DNA of 33,153 nucleotides from Verrucomicrobiota bacterium (GCA_003219465.1 QHOX01000121.1:1-33153), one strand, 5' to 3'. Counted from the stretch's first letter, positions 6,965-15,364 are shown. Numbers and translations are program-made. Notes: generated by a model not told the origin, from the letters alone.

Positions 6965-8776
6965 TCACCGATTTTCTTCAATAATTCGCTTCAAATAATC
7001 GGGCATCTGCGGCAATGGCTCCAGTCGGATTCGCATCGATCCGTCACCGGCTTTTGAAATGATCGTGTTTACGCTGCCAAAACGCTCGTCCTTGTCGGGA
7101 TAGTCTTCACGAAACTGCGCGCCGCGGCTTTCTTTGCGTTCCAGCGCGGCACGCGTAATCGCTTCCGAGACTATCAGCAGATTCTTCAAGTCGAGGGTGG
7201 TGTGCCAACCGGGATTGTATTCGCGGTTGCCGGTGACCGCCGCGTTATCGGCGCGCGTTTTGAACTGGCCGATATTCTTCAACGCTTCGCGCATTTCGGT
7301 TTCGTTGCGAACAATTCCAACCAAATCCTGCATCGTCTGCTGCAACTCTTTCTGAATCGCATAAGGATTCTCACTATCGGTACGCTCGAACGGTGTCAGC
7401 GCTTCGCGCGCAGTGACGTCGATCTGGTCTGGGTCGATCCTGCCGTGCTGATTTTCCTTCGCGAATTTTGCTGCGAATTCGCCGGCGCGTTTGCCGAATA
7501 CCAAAAGATCAGAGAGCGAATTGCCGCCGAGGCGATTCGCGCCATTGATTCCCGCGGCGCATTCGCCGGCAGCAAACAGCCCCAGCAAGCGCGACATTTG
7601 CGTGTCAGGATCGACGCGTATGCCACCCATGATGTAATGCGTCGTCGGTCCCACTTCCATTGGTTGCTCGGTGATATCGATGTCGGCAAGTTGTTTAAAT
7701 TGGTGATACATGCTCGGCAGCTTGCGTTTGATGTGTTCTGCTGCATTTGGGATTTTCGATTTGATCCAGGCGATATCGAGGAACACGCCGCCGTGCGGGC
7801 TTCCCCTGTCTTCCTTGATCTCGCGCACGATGCAACGCGAGACGTGATCGCGCGTCAGTAATTCTGGCGGGCGGCGCGCGTCTTTATGTCCCTGGCAATA
7901 GCGCCAGCCTTCCTCCTCGTTGTCCGCGGTCTGATGTCGATAATTTTCCGGGATCGACTCGAACATGAAACGTTTGCCCTCTTTGTTGGTCAAAATGCCG
8001 CCCTCGCCTCGCACACCCTCCGTGACCAGGATTCCCATCACGCTCGGTGGCCATACCATGCCAGTGGGATGAAACTGAACGAACTCCATGTCGATGAGTT
8101 CAGCGCCCGCCTCATATGCGAGCGCGTGTCCATCTCCAGTATATTCCCAGCTGTTGCTTGTGATTTTGTAGGCGCGACCGATCCCACCGGTGGCCAGCAC
8201 GACTGCTTTCGCCCGAAAGATTTTGAAACGGCCTCGCTCGCGTTCATAACCAAACGCGCCAACCACGCGTTCTCCGTTCTTTAACAACGAAAGAATCGTG
8301 TGCTCCATGTGGACATCGATTCCCTGGTGCACGCCGTGATCCTGCAATGTGCGGATCATTTCCAGTCCGGTGCGATCGCCCACGTGCGCGAGCCGCGGGT
8401 ATTTGTGGCCGCCGAAATGTCTTTGCAGAATTCGGCCGTCTTTTGTCCGGTCAAAAACGGCGCCCCAAGCTTCGAGTTCGCGCACTCGATCGGGCGCTTC
8501 CTTCGCGTGCAATTCAGCCATGCGCCATTGGTTCACATATTGCCCGCCGCGCATGGTATCGGCGAAGTGCACCTTCCAATTATCGCGTTCATCGACGTTG
8601 GCCAGCGCGGCTGCGATTCCGCCCTCCGCCATTACAGTGTGCGCTTTGCCCAGAAGCGATTTGCAGACCAGTCCAACACGAACGCCCGCAACCGACGCTT
8701 CAATTGCCGCCCGCAAACCTGCGCCGCCCGCGCCGATTACAAGAACATCGTGCTCGAAAGTGTCGTAGTCCGGCAT
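6965..8776 (-). CDS. sdhA: succinate dehydrogenase/fumarate reductase flavoprotein subunit
   Basis: This 603-residue flavoprotein oxidises succinate to fumarate, or the reverse. It has the N-terminal FAD dinucleotide motif VLVIGAGGAGLRAAIEA (residues 11-27) and H46 in KAHTVMAEGG, the position of the covalent FAD link. Catalytic-site motifs EFVQFHPTG and VTEGVRGEGG follow, then HYIMGGIRVD and GLFAAGECAAGINGANRLGG, and the C-terminal domain NPGWHTTLDLKNLL. It follows the membrane subunit gene by 21 bases and precedes the four-helix-bundle gene by four bases, so it is operonic. The order membrane subunit-flavoprotein-iron-sulfur subunit matches mycobacterial sdh1, apart from the inserted gene. 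Confidence 0.97.
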   Translation of the reverse strand: MPDYDTFEHDVLVIGAGGAGLRAAIEASVAGVRVGLVCKSLLGKAHTVMAEGGIAAALANVDERDNWKVHFADTMRGGQYVNQWRMAELHAKEAPDRVRELEAWGAVFDRTKDGRILQRHFGGHKYPRLAHVGDRTGLEMIRTLQDHGVHQGIDVHMEHTILSLLKNGERVVGAFGYERERGRFKIFRAKAVVLATGGIGRAYKITSNSWEYTGDGHALAYEAGAELIDMEFVQFHPTGMVWPPSVMGILVTEGVRGEGGILTNKEGKRFMFESIPENYRHQTADNEEEGWRYCQGHKDARRPPELLTRDHVSRCIVREIKEDRGSPHGGVFLDIAWIKSKIPNAAEHIKRKLPSMYHQFKQLADIDITEQPMEVGPTTHYIMGGIRVDPDTQMSRLLGLFAAGECAAGINGANRLGGNSLSDLLVFGKRAGEFAAKFAKENQHGRIDPDQIDVTAREALTPFERTDSENPYAIQKELQQTMQDLVGIVRNETEMREALKNIGQFKTRADNAAVTGNREYNPGWHTTLDLKNLLIVSEAITRAALERKESRGAQFREDYPDKDERFGSVNTIISKAGDGSMRIRLEPLPQMPDYLKRIIEENR

Positions 8777-8797
8777 GGTGACAGCAGCAAACTGCGG

Positions 8798-9580
8798 CTA
8801 CATAAGCCGCACATCATGCCAGACGCCGATTGCACATAGCCGCACGTACAGGTCGGCAAAAGCGACCCAGAAAAGACTCAGCCACGCCCAGAGCATGTGG
8901 CGATGGTTGAAACAGGTCACGCACGCATAGGCGCGGTAGCATGTTGGTGAGCGGGAAAATTGATCTAGAAATCCACCGGCAAGATGCCGCAGCGAGTGAC
9001 AACCAAACGTGTAGCCGCCCAGCAAAACGACGTTTATTGCGAGCACGATCGTGCCCACGCCGATTCCAAATCCGTTGGCAAACCAGAGCGCTTTCCAAAC
9101 GTCATAGGCCAGAACCAGAAGAAATAAGAGTGCCAGATAAAGAAAGTAGCGATGAACATTCTGCATGATGAGCGGGAATGAACGCTCGCCCCAGTAGCTC
9201 TTACGCGGCTCGCCCACAGTGCATGCCGGTGGATCGGCCCAGAACGCCTTGTAATACGCGCCACGATAGTAGTAACAGGTCAGCCGAAATCCAGCAGGCG
9301 CCCAAAGAACTAACAACGCCGGAGAAAAGATTAGCCACTGCGGCCACCACCCCGGTTTCGGTCCAAACCAACTATGGGGCGAATCGCCGAACAGTTCCGG
9401 CGAATAAAACGGCGAGACATAATTGCCGAAAAAATAATCTTTTCCCTGAAACGCCGCCCATGTGGAATAGACGATGAAAGTCGACAGTCCGATAAAAACG
9501 AGCAGCGGCTGGATCCACCAAACGTCCGCGCGCATCGTCTCCCCGAATGAACGTCGGGGTAGCGCTGTTGTTCCGTTCAT
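8798..9580 (-). CDS. sdhC: succinate dehydrogenase membrane subunit, type F-like, candidate Rieske-type SdhC
   Basis: This 260-residue membrane protein has about five hydrophobic segments, near residues 21-44, 82-104, 145-166, 173-193 and 229-252. It contains FRLTCYYYRGAYYKAFW (C102), FGCHSLRHL (C194, H195, H199) and CVTCFNHRHMLWAW (C220, C223, H226, H228). Length, position before sdhA and the Cys/His-rich motifs resemble SdhC of mycobacterial Sdh1. In that enzyme a Rieske-type [2Fe-2S] cluster sits in the membrane subunit in place of haem b. Which residues bind a cluster here is inferred. The ATG at 9578-9580 overlaps the stop of the upstream MBL-rhodanese gene as ATGA, with GGAG upstream, so the two are coupled; a longer start at 9631 would lie inside that gene. 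Confidence 0.8.
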   Translation of the reverse strand: MNGTTALPRRSFGETMRADVWWIQPLLVFIGLSTFIVYSTWAAFQGKDYFFGNYVSPFYSPELFGDSPHSWFGPKPGWWPQWLIFSPALLVLWAPAGFRLTCYYYRGAYYKAFWADPPACTVGEPRKSYWGERSFPLIMQNVHRYFLYLALLFLLVLAYDVWKALWFANGFGIGVGTIVLAINVVLLGGYTFGCHSLRHLAGGFLDQFSRSPTCYRAYACVTCFNHRHMLWAWLSLFWVAFADLYVRLCAIGVWHDVRLM

Positions 9581-10980
9581 TGGCCGTCCGCTCCTTCGAT
9601 TGGCAGCTTCGCCTTTTTCCACGCTTCCCAACTACCGGGAACATTCCAAAGCTCATCGAACCCGTGCCGCTTCAAAATGCTCGTGGCGATGCTGGCGCGG
9701 TAACCGCTGCCACAATAAACCGCGGTGGGTTTGCTGCGATCGAGTTCATTCATTCGATTACGTAATTCCGGGACAAAAATGTGATGCGCGCCGGCAACAT
9801 GCCCCTTTTTCCATTCGCCCGGTGAGCGCACATCGATAACCTGCAAGGAAGACTTGCGTTCATTCAGCTCGTGCACGCTCATCTGCCCGATTCTTTCCAG
9901 CGGATAGCCGGCTGCGTGCCACGCTTTCATTCCACCGATCAAATAACCGGCGAATTTGGTGTAACCGGTTCGAACAAACAGACGAAGGATTTTTTCAAGG
10001 TCATCATCTTCCTCGAGCACGAGAAGAATGGGTTTTTCTGGATCGAGCAGCCAGCCCGCCCAAATAGAGAGGATCGGCGTGCCGGCAATGTTAAGTGCGC
10101 CGGGAATGTGACCGCCGCCAAACGCGAGCATGTTTCGCACATCAACAAGAACGCCAGCCTTCTTCTCGATCGCGTCTTTGAAGGCCTGAGGAGAAAGGCC
10201 CGGAGCGCGCGGAAGACTTCCAAGCACTTTAGGGCCTTCCGCGTTCACCTTCTTCATCAGCGGGTAGTAACGGGGCACTGGTGGCGCCGTTTTAATTGCA
10301 AAATCGGTGAAGCTTTTTGCGTCTTTAAACTGCAAAAAATTATTGAATTTTCGTTCGTACCCGATTGTGCTGCTCAAACGCGCACCGATGTCGGCGCCGC
10401 AGGGCGAGCCGGCGCCGTGATTGGGATAAATCATCACGTGATCGGGAAGATTAAGGTAGAAATCGTGCAACGTGTGGAATTGTTGTTCGGCGAGTTGCCT
10501 GGTAAATTTCTCGCCTAACAAGTCGGGCCGTCCCGCGGAGGAGACAAAAAGAGAATCCCCCGTGAGCACCGCCCACGGCTCTTCAGGATGACCCGCCTCG
10601 GACAGCAAATACGACATGTGCTCCGGCGTATGCCCTGGAGTATGGCGCGCGGTTACGATCACTTCGCCAAATCTAAATCGGTCGCCATCTTTGATTTTCT
10701 CGGGGTTAAAACCGTACTCTGCGCCGCCCTCGCCGCTGGCGTAAATCCTTGCCGTTTCCAATCGCGCGCACAGTTCGCGCGAGCCGCTCACCAGATCAGC
10801 ATGAATATGGGTTTCGAAAATGTGCGTGATGATGACGCCGGCGTGCCGGGCCGCTTCAATGTAAACGTCGCAATCAGCTCTCGGGTCAAAAACCGCCGCC
10901 ACTCCTTCGTCATCGTCGCCGACGAGATAAGAAAGTTCAGCGATTCCTTCAGTCTGAATGGTTTTAAAAACGAGTGACAT
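9577..10980 (-). CDS. MBL-fold hydrolase with two rhodanese domains (persulfide dioxygenase/sulfurtransferase-like)
   Basis: This 467-residue cytosolic protein has an N-terminal metallo-beta-lactamase domain with ETHIHADLVSG (H58, H60, D62), TPGHTPEH (H117), LTGDSLF (D142) and YPNHGAG (H188). This is the ETHE1/persulfide-dioxygenase and BaeB-like branch. Two rhodanese domains follow. The first (about 262-365) has GGGHIPGALNI but no catalytic Cys where one is expected (VLEEDDDLE). The second (about 366-462) has VIDVRSPGEW and the active loop CGSGYRAS with C423. Such fusions oxidise or transfer sulfane sulfur, with sulfite as a possible product. It is the first gene of the sdh operon and its stop overlaps the sdhC start. 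A sulfite-oxidase-family gene lies about 210 bases upstream. Confidence 0.9.
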   Translation of the reverse strand: MSLVFKTIQTEGIAELSYLVGDDDEGVAAVFDPRADCDVYIEAARHAGVIITHIFETHIHADLVSGSRELCARLETARIYASGEGGAEYGFNPEKIKDGDRFRFGEVIVTARHTPGHTPEHMSYLLSEAGHPEEPWAVLTGDSLFVSSAGRPDLLGEKFTRQLAEQQFHTLHDFYLNLPDHVMIYPNHGAGSPCGADIGARLSSTIGYERKFNNFLQFKDAKSFTDFAIKTAPPVPRYYPLMKKVNAEGPKVLGSLPRAPGLSPQAFKDAIEKKAGVLVDVRNMLAFGGGHIPGALNIAGTPILSIWAGWLLDPEKPILLVLEEDDDLEKILRLFVRTGYTKFAGYLIGGMKAWHAAGYPLERIGQMSVHELNERKSSLQVIDVRSPGEWKKGHVAGAHHIFVPELRNRMNELDRSKPTAVYCGSGYRASIATSILKRHGFDELWNVPGSWEAWKKAKLPIEGADGQ

Positions 10981-11034
10981 TGCCGAGACTTAACGCGAAG
11001 CGGCAGCGAACTTCAACAAGATCGCGCCGCGGGT

Positions 11035-11183
11035 TCTGGGGAGCACAGGCTGCCAGCCTGTCCTTTTCGGCAACTTGCCGAAAAGCTCTTCGGAATGATT
11101 CGATGATTCCGTGGTCGCGATATCGCTTGGGTGTCGTTGGCAAGCTGCCGACGACTACAGGCTGGCAGCCTGTGCTCCCCAGA
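11035..11183. repeat. REPIN-like inverted pair (family A)
   Basis: A 27-base arm at 11035-11061 (TCTGGGGAGCACAGGCTGCC, then AGCCTGT) is repeated perfectly in inverse at 11157-11183. Each arm contains the near-palindrome ACAGGCTGCCAGCCTGT. Just inside each arm is a further palindrome: TTTTCGGCAA-CTTGCCGAAAA on the left and GTCG-TTGGCAAGCTGCC-GACGAC on the right. The element fills the gap between the molybdoenzyme and MBL-rhodanese genes, ending eight bases before the molybdoenzyme stop. The layout of two REP-like palindromes in inverted orientation is that of a REPIN. No RAYT transposase is seen in the window. Confidence 0.8.
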
Positions 11184-11190
11184 CAGCAAA

Positions 11191-12291
11191 TCACCGCACC
11201 TCGACTTCGATCGGTAGCAGATGGTTTATCATGTAAGTGCCCCGATTCGGATCGCGATGCACTGGTTGTGTTCGGCTGAGCGAATCGGTAGCGCGGGCGA
11301 TGAGAGTTTGTTTCCCGGGCTGCGCAGGGGTTTTCCAATTGAATTCCCAAAATCGCCAGGCGTTGGGTTTCGATTCGCCGAGCAATTTTGTGTCGTTCCA
11401 CGTTGCGCCGCCGTCCGTGCTCAGTTCGACTTTCGTGATTTCCACATCGCATGCCCAAGCGGCTCCGCGAACACGCACGCTCGTGTTCGCGGGCACCGTC
11501 TCTCCTTCCGCCGGACGCGCGATCTCCGCTTTGACCTTCATTTCGGTCAGCGGCGTCAATTCAGCGATGTTCTCTCCCCTCTGCCAATGCCCGTAGTCGG
11601 TCCTCTGCCAGAACGCGTAGTCAATCGTTTGATAATATCCGGTAAACGGACGGTCGGTGACGATGATGCGCTGGAGCCATTTGATGGATGCCATCGCATA
11701 CCAGCCGGGCACGATTGCGCGCACTGGAAACCCGTGCTCCGGCGGCAGGTCTTCGCCATTCATCTTGTAGGCCAGCAGCACATCGCGGCGCGCTTTTTCC
11801 AGAGGAATACTGCGCGCGAACTTCAATTCGCCCGGCGGACTCTTCGGCTCCTCAAGCATGCCACCGTCGGCTCCTTCGAGAATTATTTCGTTCGCGTTTG
11901 GCTTGAGAGTCGCTCGATCGAGCAAGACCGAGAGAGGCACTCCGGTCCACTCCGCAGTGCCGACTGCACCGAGTCGCCATTGGACTCCCTTTACTTTCGG
12001 TTCAAGAAAATTCCGGTTGTTTCCTGCGCACTCTAACGTCACCGGAGCCGTTACTGACTCCAATGCCGTGAGCTGTTTGTAATTTATGCTGAACGGTTTC
12101 TCCACTTCACCCTCTACCTGCAACCACCACGCATCGCGATCGATCGCCGGGATTGGAAAATGCGTTCGAACATAGAACGATGTCGCTGGTGTAATAAAGC
12201 TGTCCACCGTTGAGAACGGCATTTCCAGATTCAACGGGTTTTCGCTGCGCACGATTCTTCCGTCGCGAAGTTTTGTTTCCTCTTGTGGCAT
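11191..12291 (-). CDS. sulfite oxidase family molybdopterin-dependent oxidoreductase
   Basis: This 366-residue protein has the molybdopterin domain of sulfite oxidase. It contains SFYVRTHFPIP, then PVTLECAGNNR with the molybdenum-ligand Cys C88, GVQWRLGAVGTAEWTGVPL and the motif HGFPVRAIVPGWYAMASIKWL. A C-terminal Mo-co dimerisation domain contains VRGAAWACDVEITKVELSTDGG and WKTPAQPG. It probably oxidises sulfite or a related oxyanion. Unlike SoxC-type enzymes it shows no signal peptide, so it may be cytosolic or the start may be misjudged. It lies 14 bases after a small exported protein and near the oxalate-decarboxylase-like gene, all leftward. The sulfurtransferase downstream suggests a place in sulfite disposal, which is an inference. 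Confidence 0.9.
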   Translation of the reverse strand: MPQEETKLRDGRIVRSENPLNLEMPFSTVDSFITPATSFYVRTHFPIPAIDRDAWWLQVEGEVEKPFSINYKQLTALESVTAPVTLECAGNNRNFLEPKVKGVQWRLGAVGTAEWTGVPLSVLLDRATLKPNANEIILEGADGGMLEEPKSPPGELKFARSIPLEKARRDVLLAYKMNGEDLPPEHGFPVRAIVPGWYAMASIKWLQRIIVTDRPFTGYYQTIDYAFWQRTDYGHWQRGENIAELTPLTEMKVKAEIARPAEGETVPANTSVRVRGAAWACDVEITKVELSTDGGATWNDTKLLGESKPNAWRFWEFNWKTPAQPGKQTLIARATDSLSRTQPVHRDPNRGTYMINHLLPIEVEVR

Positions 12292-12305
12292 CGGTTCGAA
12301 GACGA

Positions 12306-12857
12306 TTATTTCGCTGCAAGGAGGGCGGCCGAAAGCTTTTCGTACAGGCTCATCTGAACACGGCGATCGTCCTCCGTAATCTCGTTTACCCTGAGTTGGT
12401 CGGGAGACATCTTGCTAAGAGCATCGCTTAACGCTTCAACCCGCTGCAGCACCTCCTGGCGGCTGCCCTGCACGAGATATCCAGGCGGAATACTGGCGTC
12501 GAAGGAGTTAGCAAACACGATCACCGAAACGCCGGGTCGCAATTGATATTGAGGCCCTCCCTCCAGCATCGGTGTTTTGTCATCATAACTTGAATACTCG
12601 ATAGTCGCCTGACGAGGACTGCTCCCCGGAGTACGCATCACCGCTTTGATGTCCACAACTGCCTTTCCCTTGATATCGAATTTTGTCCGCTGCAACAAGC
12701 GCACTTCCTTGACAGAGCCAACATAAACAACGGGGGCTTTCCTTCGAACTGATTCGATAAAGCTACGCATGTTCGCAGCGAAAAGACGGGCAGGATCACC
12801 AGAGATCAGAACACACGTCAAAAGGAACGTGTATCGTCTGACACTTTTCGTTTTCAT
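12306..12857 (-). CDS. exported protein of unknown function
   Basis: This 183-residue protein has an N-terminal signal peptide (MKTKSVRRYTFLLTCVLISG... to about residue 28), so it is likely periplasmic. The mature part has beta-rich stretches VVYVGSVKEVRLL, GKAVVDIKAVMRTPGSS, YQLRPGVSVIVFANSF and a helical C-terminus. I do not recognise a family. The start is supported by GAGGG six bases upstream. It sits between the bicupin gene (21-base gap) and the sulfite-oxidase-like gene (14-base gap), so the three probably form one transcript and it may serve the molybdoenzyme or the cupin. Confidence 0.7.
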   Translation of the reverse strand: MKTKSVRRYTFLLTCVLISGDPARLFAANMRSFIESVRRKAPVVYVGSVKEVRLLQRTKFDIKGKAVVDIKAVMRTPGSSPRQATIEYSSYDDKTPMLEGGPQYQLRPGVSVIVFANSFDASIPPGYLVQGSRQEVLQRVEALSDALSKMSPDQLRVNEITEDDRRVQMSLYEKLSAALLAAK

Positions 12858-12878
12858 ACGTCGCCCTCTTGTTTTGAC

Positions 12879-13961
12879 TCATTCACTCGGTGCAATGAAC
12901 ACGTCTTTGCGCGGGAAACTCCGAATTAATGATTCCGGTTTATTAAAGTTTGTCGCGAGAACCTCCACTGGATTGCCAGCAATCCAGGACGAAAGGTCGA
13001 TCGATTCGTAAATACCCGTGTTGAATCCGATCAATATCCGGCTCGGCTCGCTGCCCACGTTCTCGATTGAATGCCCGTAACCCTGCGGGATGTAACTGAC
13101 GTCTCCCGCGTGCAGGAGTTCCGTTCGGAAACGGCCGTGCGCCCCAAACATCGTCACGCTGACATCACCTTCGATCACGTATTGCCATTCGTCAGCGTTG
13201 GGATGCCAGTGCAACTCCCGGAGTGCGCCAGGTTCAAGGTCGAGAATAACGCCAGTGATCGTGGTCGAGATTGGAAACCGTGTGGAATCGACGCGCCATT
13301 CACGGCCGCCTTTGAAAACTCCGTGAGGCGCTTCAGAAAGCATCCGAAATTTGTGCGTGTGTGGTGGTGCAACACGCGGGCCTTGCAGATTTTCCGGTAT
13401 TTGCTCTGGCGGAATCGCGCCGCGGGCGAAGTAGACCTCTTGCTTCGGGAAGCCGTCAAATGCTGACTCTGGCAAACCAAAATTTTTCGCAAGCAGCGAT
13501 TTCGGCGCGTGGCCAATCCAATCGGTAATGCTGAACGTGCCGAATTCGGAGAAATAACCGTTGTCGAAAATCAAAATGAAATGTGTTGGCTCGTTGCCGA
13601 GGCATTCCAGCACGTGAGGGTGACCGCGTGGAAAGTACCAGATGTCACCCGGATCGAAGTCGTTCGTTTCGCCTTGCCCGGCCGGATTGATCACAGTGGT
13701 GCGCACACGACCTTTCAAGACGAACGCCCACTCGGCAGCCGTTGCGTGCCAGTGAAGCTCGCGCATCACACCAGGCTCCAGTTGCATCGACACGCCAGCG
13801 ATCCCTTTGGAGATCGGCAACTGTTCGGCTGTCACTTCCTTGCCAAAGCTGTTGCCGAGAACTTTGCCCTTGGATTTCTCCAGTTCGAATTTGAACGTGG
13901 GCAACTCTTTTCCGGACAGTAGCGGATCGGGAACATTGTTTTGGAAACTGACGTCACCCAT
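12879..13961 (-). CDS. oxdC: bicupin, oxalate decarboxylase family
   Basis: This 360-residue protein has two cupin domains. Domain 1 has metal ligands in LHWHATAAEWAF (H70, H72, E77) and GHPH (H116). Domain 2 has LHWHPNADEWQY (H251, H253, E258) and YGHSIEN (H297). The domain 1 lid reads NGYFSEFGTF instead of the SENST lid of Bacillus OxdC, but keeps the catalytic-position Glu (E139). Bacillus OxdC splits oxalate to formate and CO2 using manganese. The retained Glu favours decarboxylase over oxidase, but the changed lid leaves specificity open. It has no signal peptide, and is the first gene of a three-gene leftward group. No ribosome site is obvious upstream of the ATG. Confidence 0.85.
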   Translation of the reverse strand: MGDVSFQNNVPDPLLSGKELPTFKFELEKSKGKVLGNSFGKEVTAEQLPISKGIAGVSMQLEPGVMRELHWHATAAEWAFVLKGRVRTTVINPAGQGETNDFDPGDIWYFPRGHPHVLECLGNEPTHFILIFDNGYFSEFGTFSITDWIGHAPKSLLAKNFGLPESAFDGFPKQEVYFARGAIPPEQIPENLQGPRVAPPHTHKFRMLSEAPHGVFKGGREWRVDSTRFPISTTITGVILDLEPGALRELHWHPNADEWQYVIEGDVSVTMFGAHGRFRTELLHAGDVSYIPQGYGHSIENVGSEPSRILIGFNTGIYESIDLSSWIAGNPVEVLATNFNKPESLIRSFPRKDVFIAPSE

Positions 13962-14284
13962 AACAGGACTTTCTTACTGGGTCATTCCCACAGCAATCAA
14001 GCCAATCCTGATTTCATCACGGCAAATGCCCGACCACACCCGCGTCCGGCGCACACGAAATGACCGCACCGCGCAGTATCCACGATAGGCGACTTGGAAT
14101 CGCGCAAACGGGTTTAAACTACGGCCGCTTTCGAAGTGAGGCGTGCTGCGCCTCTTTCATCACGCAGCGAAACAGTCACGTTGCAAAACGCAGGCGCGAA
14201 ACGTTCATTTGCCGTGAGGCACGCCGTTTGGCGTGCGGCCTCGTAGGTCTGGAGCGCTTTGCGTCTGCTGAAGGCCAAACTCGA
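13962..14284. other. intergenic region with two hairpins, no gene seen
   Basis: This 323-base gap separates the peptidoglycan-binding gene from the bicupin gene. It holds the hairpin GAGGCG-TGCTG-CGCCTC near 14136-14152 and the stronger one GCACGCC-GTTT-GGCGTGC at 14216-14242. One may terminate the upstream leftward gene, though no T-tract follows on that strand. Frames crossing it look like shadows without a credible start. The bicupin promoter should lie at its left end, but I see no clear boxes. Confidence 0.5.
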
Positions 14285-15364
14285 CTAGTACCCCTGGTCG
14301 GTTTGAAAATTGTTCGCGCTATCAGTCTGGTACAAGCCCAGCGCTTCGACTGTCGCTTCATCGATTGCTCCCGTGATTGGCAAACCGTAATCGCGCTGGA
14401 AATTCGCGATAGCGGCCCGCGCGTCAACGCTCAGGGAGCCCGTTATTGGTCCAGAATAATAGCCTGCATCTTGCAACGCTGTCTGGACGTTCGCGATCAC
14501 CTCGTCCGGGAGCAGATCACTGTAAGTGTAGATTGGCCCATCGTAGTCGTAATAGGTCTGCAATGGATCGTAGCCATAGGCTGGATACCAGTAGTTTCCG
14601 TCAAGAAAGTAGTATCCCGTGGTAACGAAAACGATCGTGTCACAATGATTGTGCCACCAGTTACGGTCGTGCCACTCGTGCCAGTGACGGCGAAACGCTT
14701 CGTCAAAGCTGATAGAATGCTTTTTTTTGTCGTGCCCTTTTTTGCCGTGGGCGTCTTTCGGTAATTCGCGTTTCTCCCGCTGAGGTCCCACCGCTGGATC
14801 ACGATTTGTAATGACATGCGGTTGAGGATTTATCGTCGCGAGCGTTTGATTGGCAGTCCCGAATCCGCGGCGCTCACGCATTGCTGCCAGCGTGCGCAAT
14901 TCAGTTTCGCGCGTCGATGCGTCGAGCATGGGTGGTTGCCCCTTTACGTAGCCGCGACGTTCACGCATCGCCGCTAACGTGCGCAATTCGGTCTGGCGTG
15001 TGACTGGATCAAGTGTGATCGCTTGTTGCCCTGGCGCGCCGCGCTGCGCATTTAACGCGACGAAAGCAGGATTGGAGGTAGGCACGCCCGCAGAATAATT
15101 CGGCAGCAAATTCGCAACTGGTCGCGCAATCGTGCGAGGCAAATTCGAGTTGAATCTCTGCGCCGGGACTCCCAGCGGCCTCGCAACGACCTGGGGCGCT
15201 ACACGCGCGTTCGCAGCCGGCTTCGCCGCTGTCGCTGGCGCGCTGCGGCTTGCCGCGATTCGCGGCGACCCCGTTTGCACCGTTGCATTGACCATTTGGC
15301 CAGTCGTATTGTGAAGACTTCCCGCAAGCGCCGCGAGAACGCAGAATGTCGAAATTTTATTCAT
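14285..15364 (-). CDS. exported peptidoglycan-binding (PG_binding_1) protein
   Basis: This 359-residue protein has a signal peptide (MNKISTFCVLAALAGSLHNTTG), then a low-complexity Ala/Pro/Arg region. Next come two copies of a unit LDxxTRxTELRTLAAMRERRG, a His/Lys/Trp-rich stretch (HWHEWHDRNWWHNHCDTIVFVT) and a Tyr-rich segment. The C-terminal peptidoglycan-binding fold is VQTALQDAGYYSGPITGS ... IANFQRDYGLPITGAIDEAT. It probably anchors to the cell wall in the periplasm. The ATG at 15362-15364 follows GGAGG; the frame extends 26 codons upstream without a ribosome site. It stands alone, divergent from tRNA-Ala. Confidence 0.82.
   Translation of the reverse strand: MNKISTFCVLAALAGSLHNTTGQMVNATVQTGSPRIAASRSAPATAAKPAANARVAPQVVARPLGVPAQRFNSNLPRTIARPVANLLPNYSAGVPTSNPAFVALNAQRGAPGQQAITLDPVTRQTELRTLAAMRERRGYVKGQPPMLDASTRETELRTLAAMRERRGFGTANQTLATINPQPHVITNRDPAVGPQREKRELPKDAHGKKGHDKKKHSISFDEAFRRHWHEWHDRNWWHNHCDTIVFVTTGYYFLDGNYWYPAYGYDPLQTYYDYDGPIYTYSDLLPDEVIANVQTALQDAGYYSGPITGSLSVDARAAIANFQRDYGLPITGAIDEATVEALGLYQTDSANNFQTDQGY

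Noticed and set aside
14060-14764. A 234-residue rightward frame
   Set aside because: It overlaps the 3' part of the peptidoglycan-binding gene in antisense and has no motif or ribosome site.
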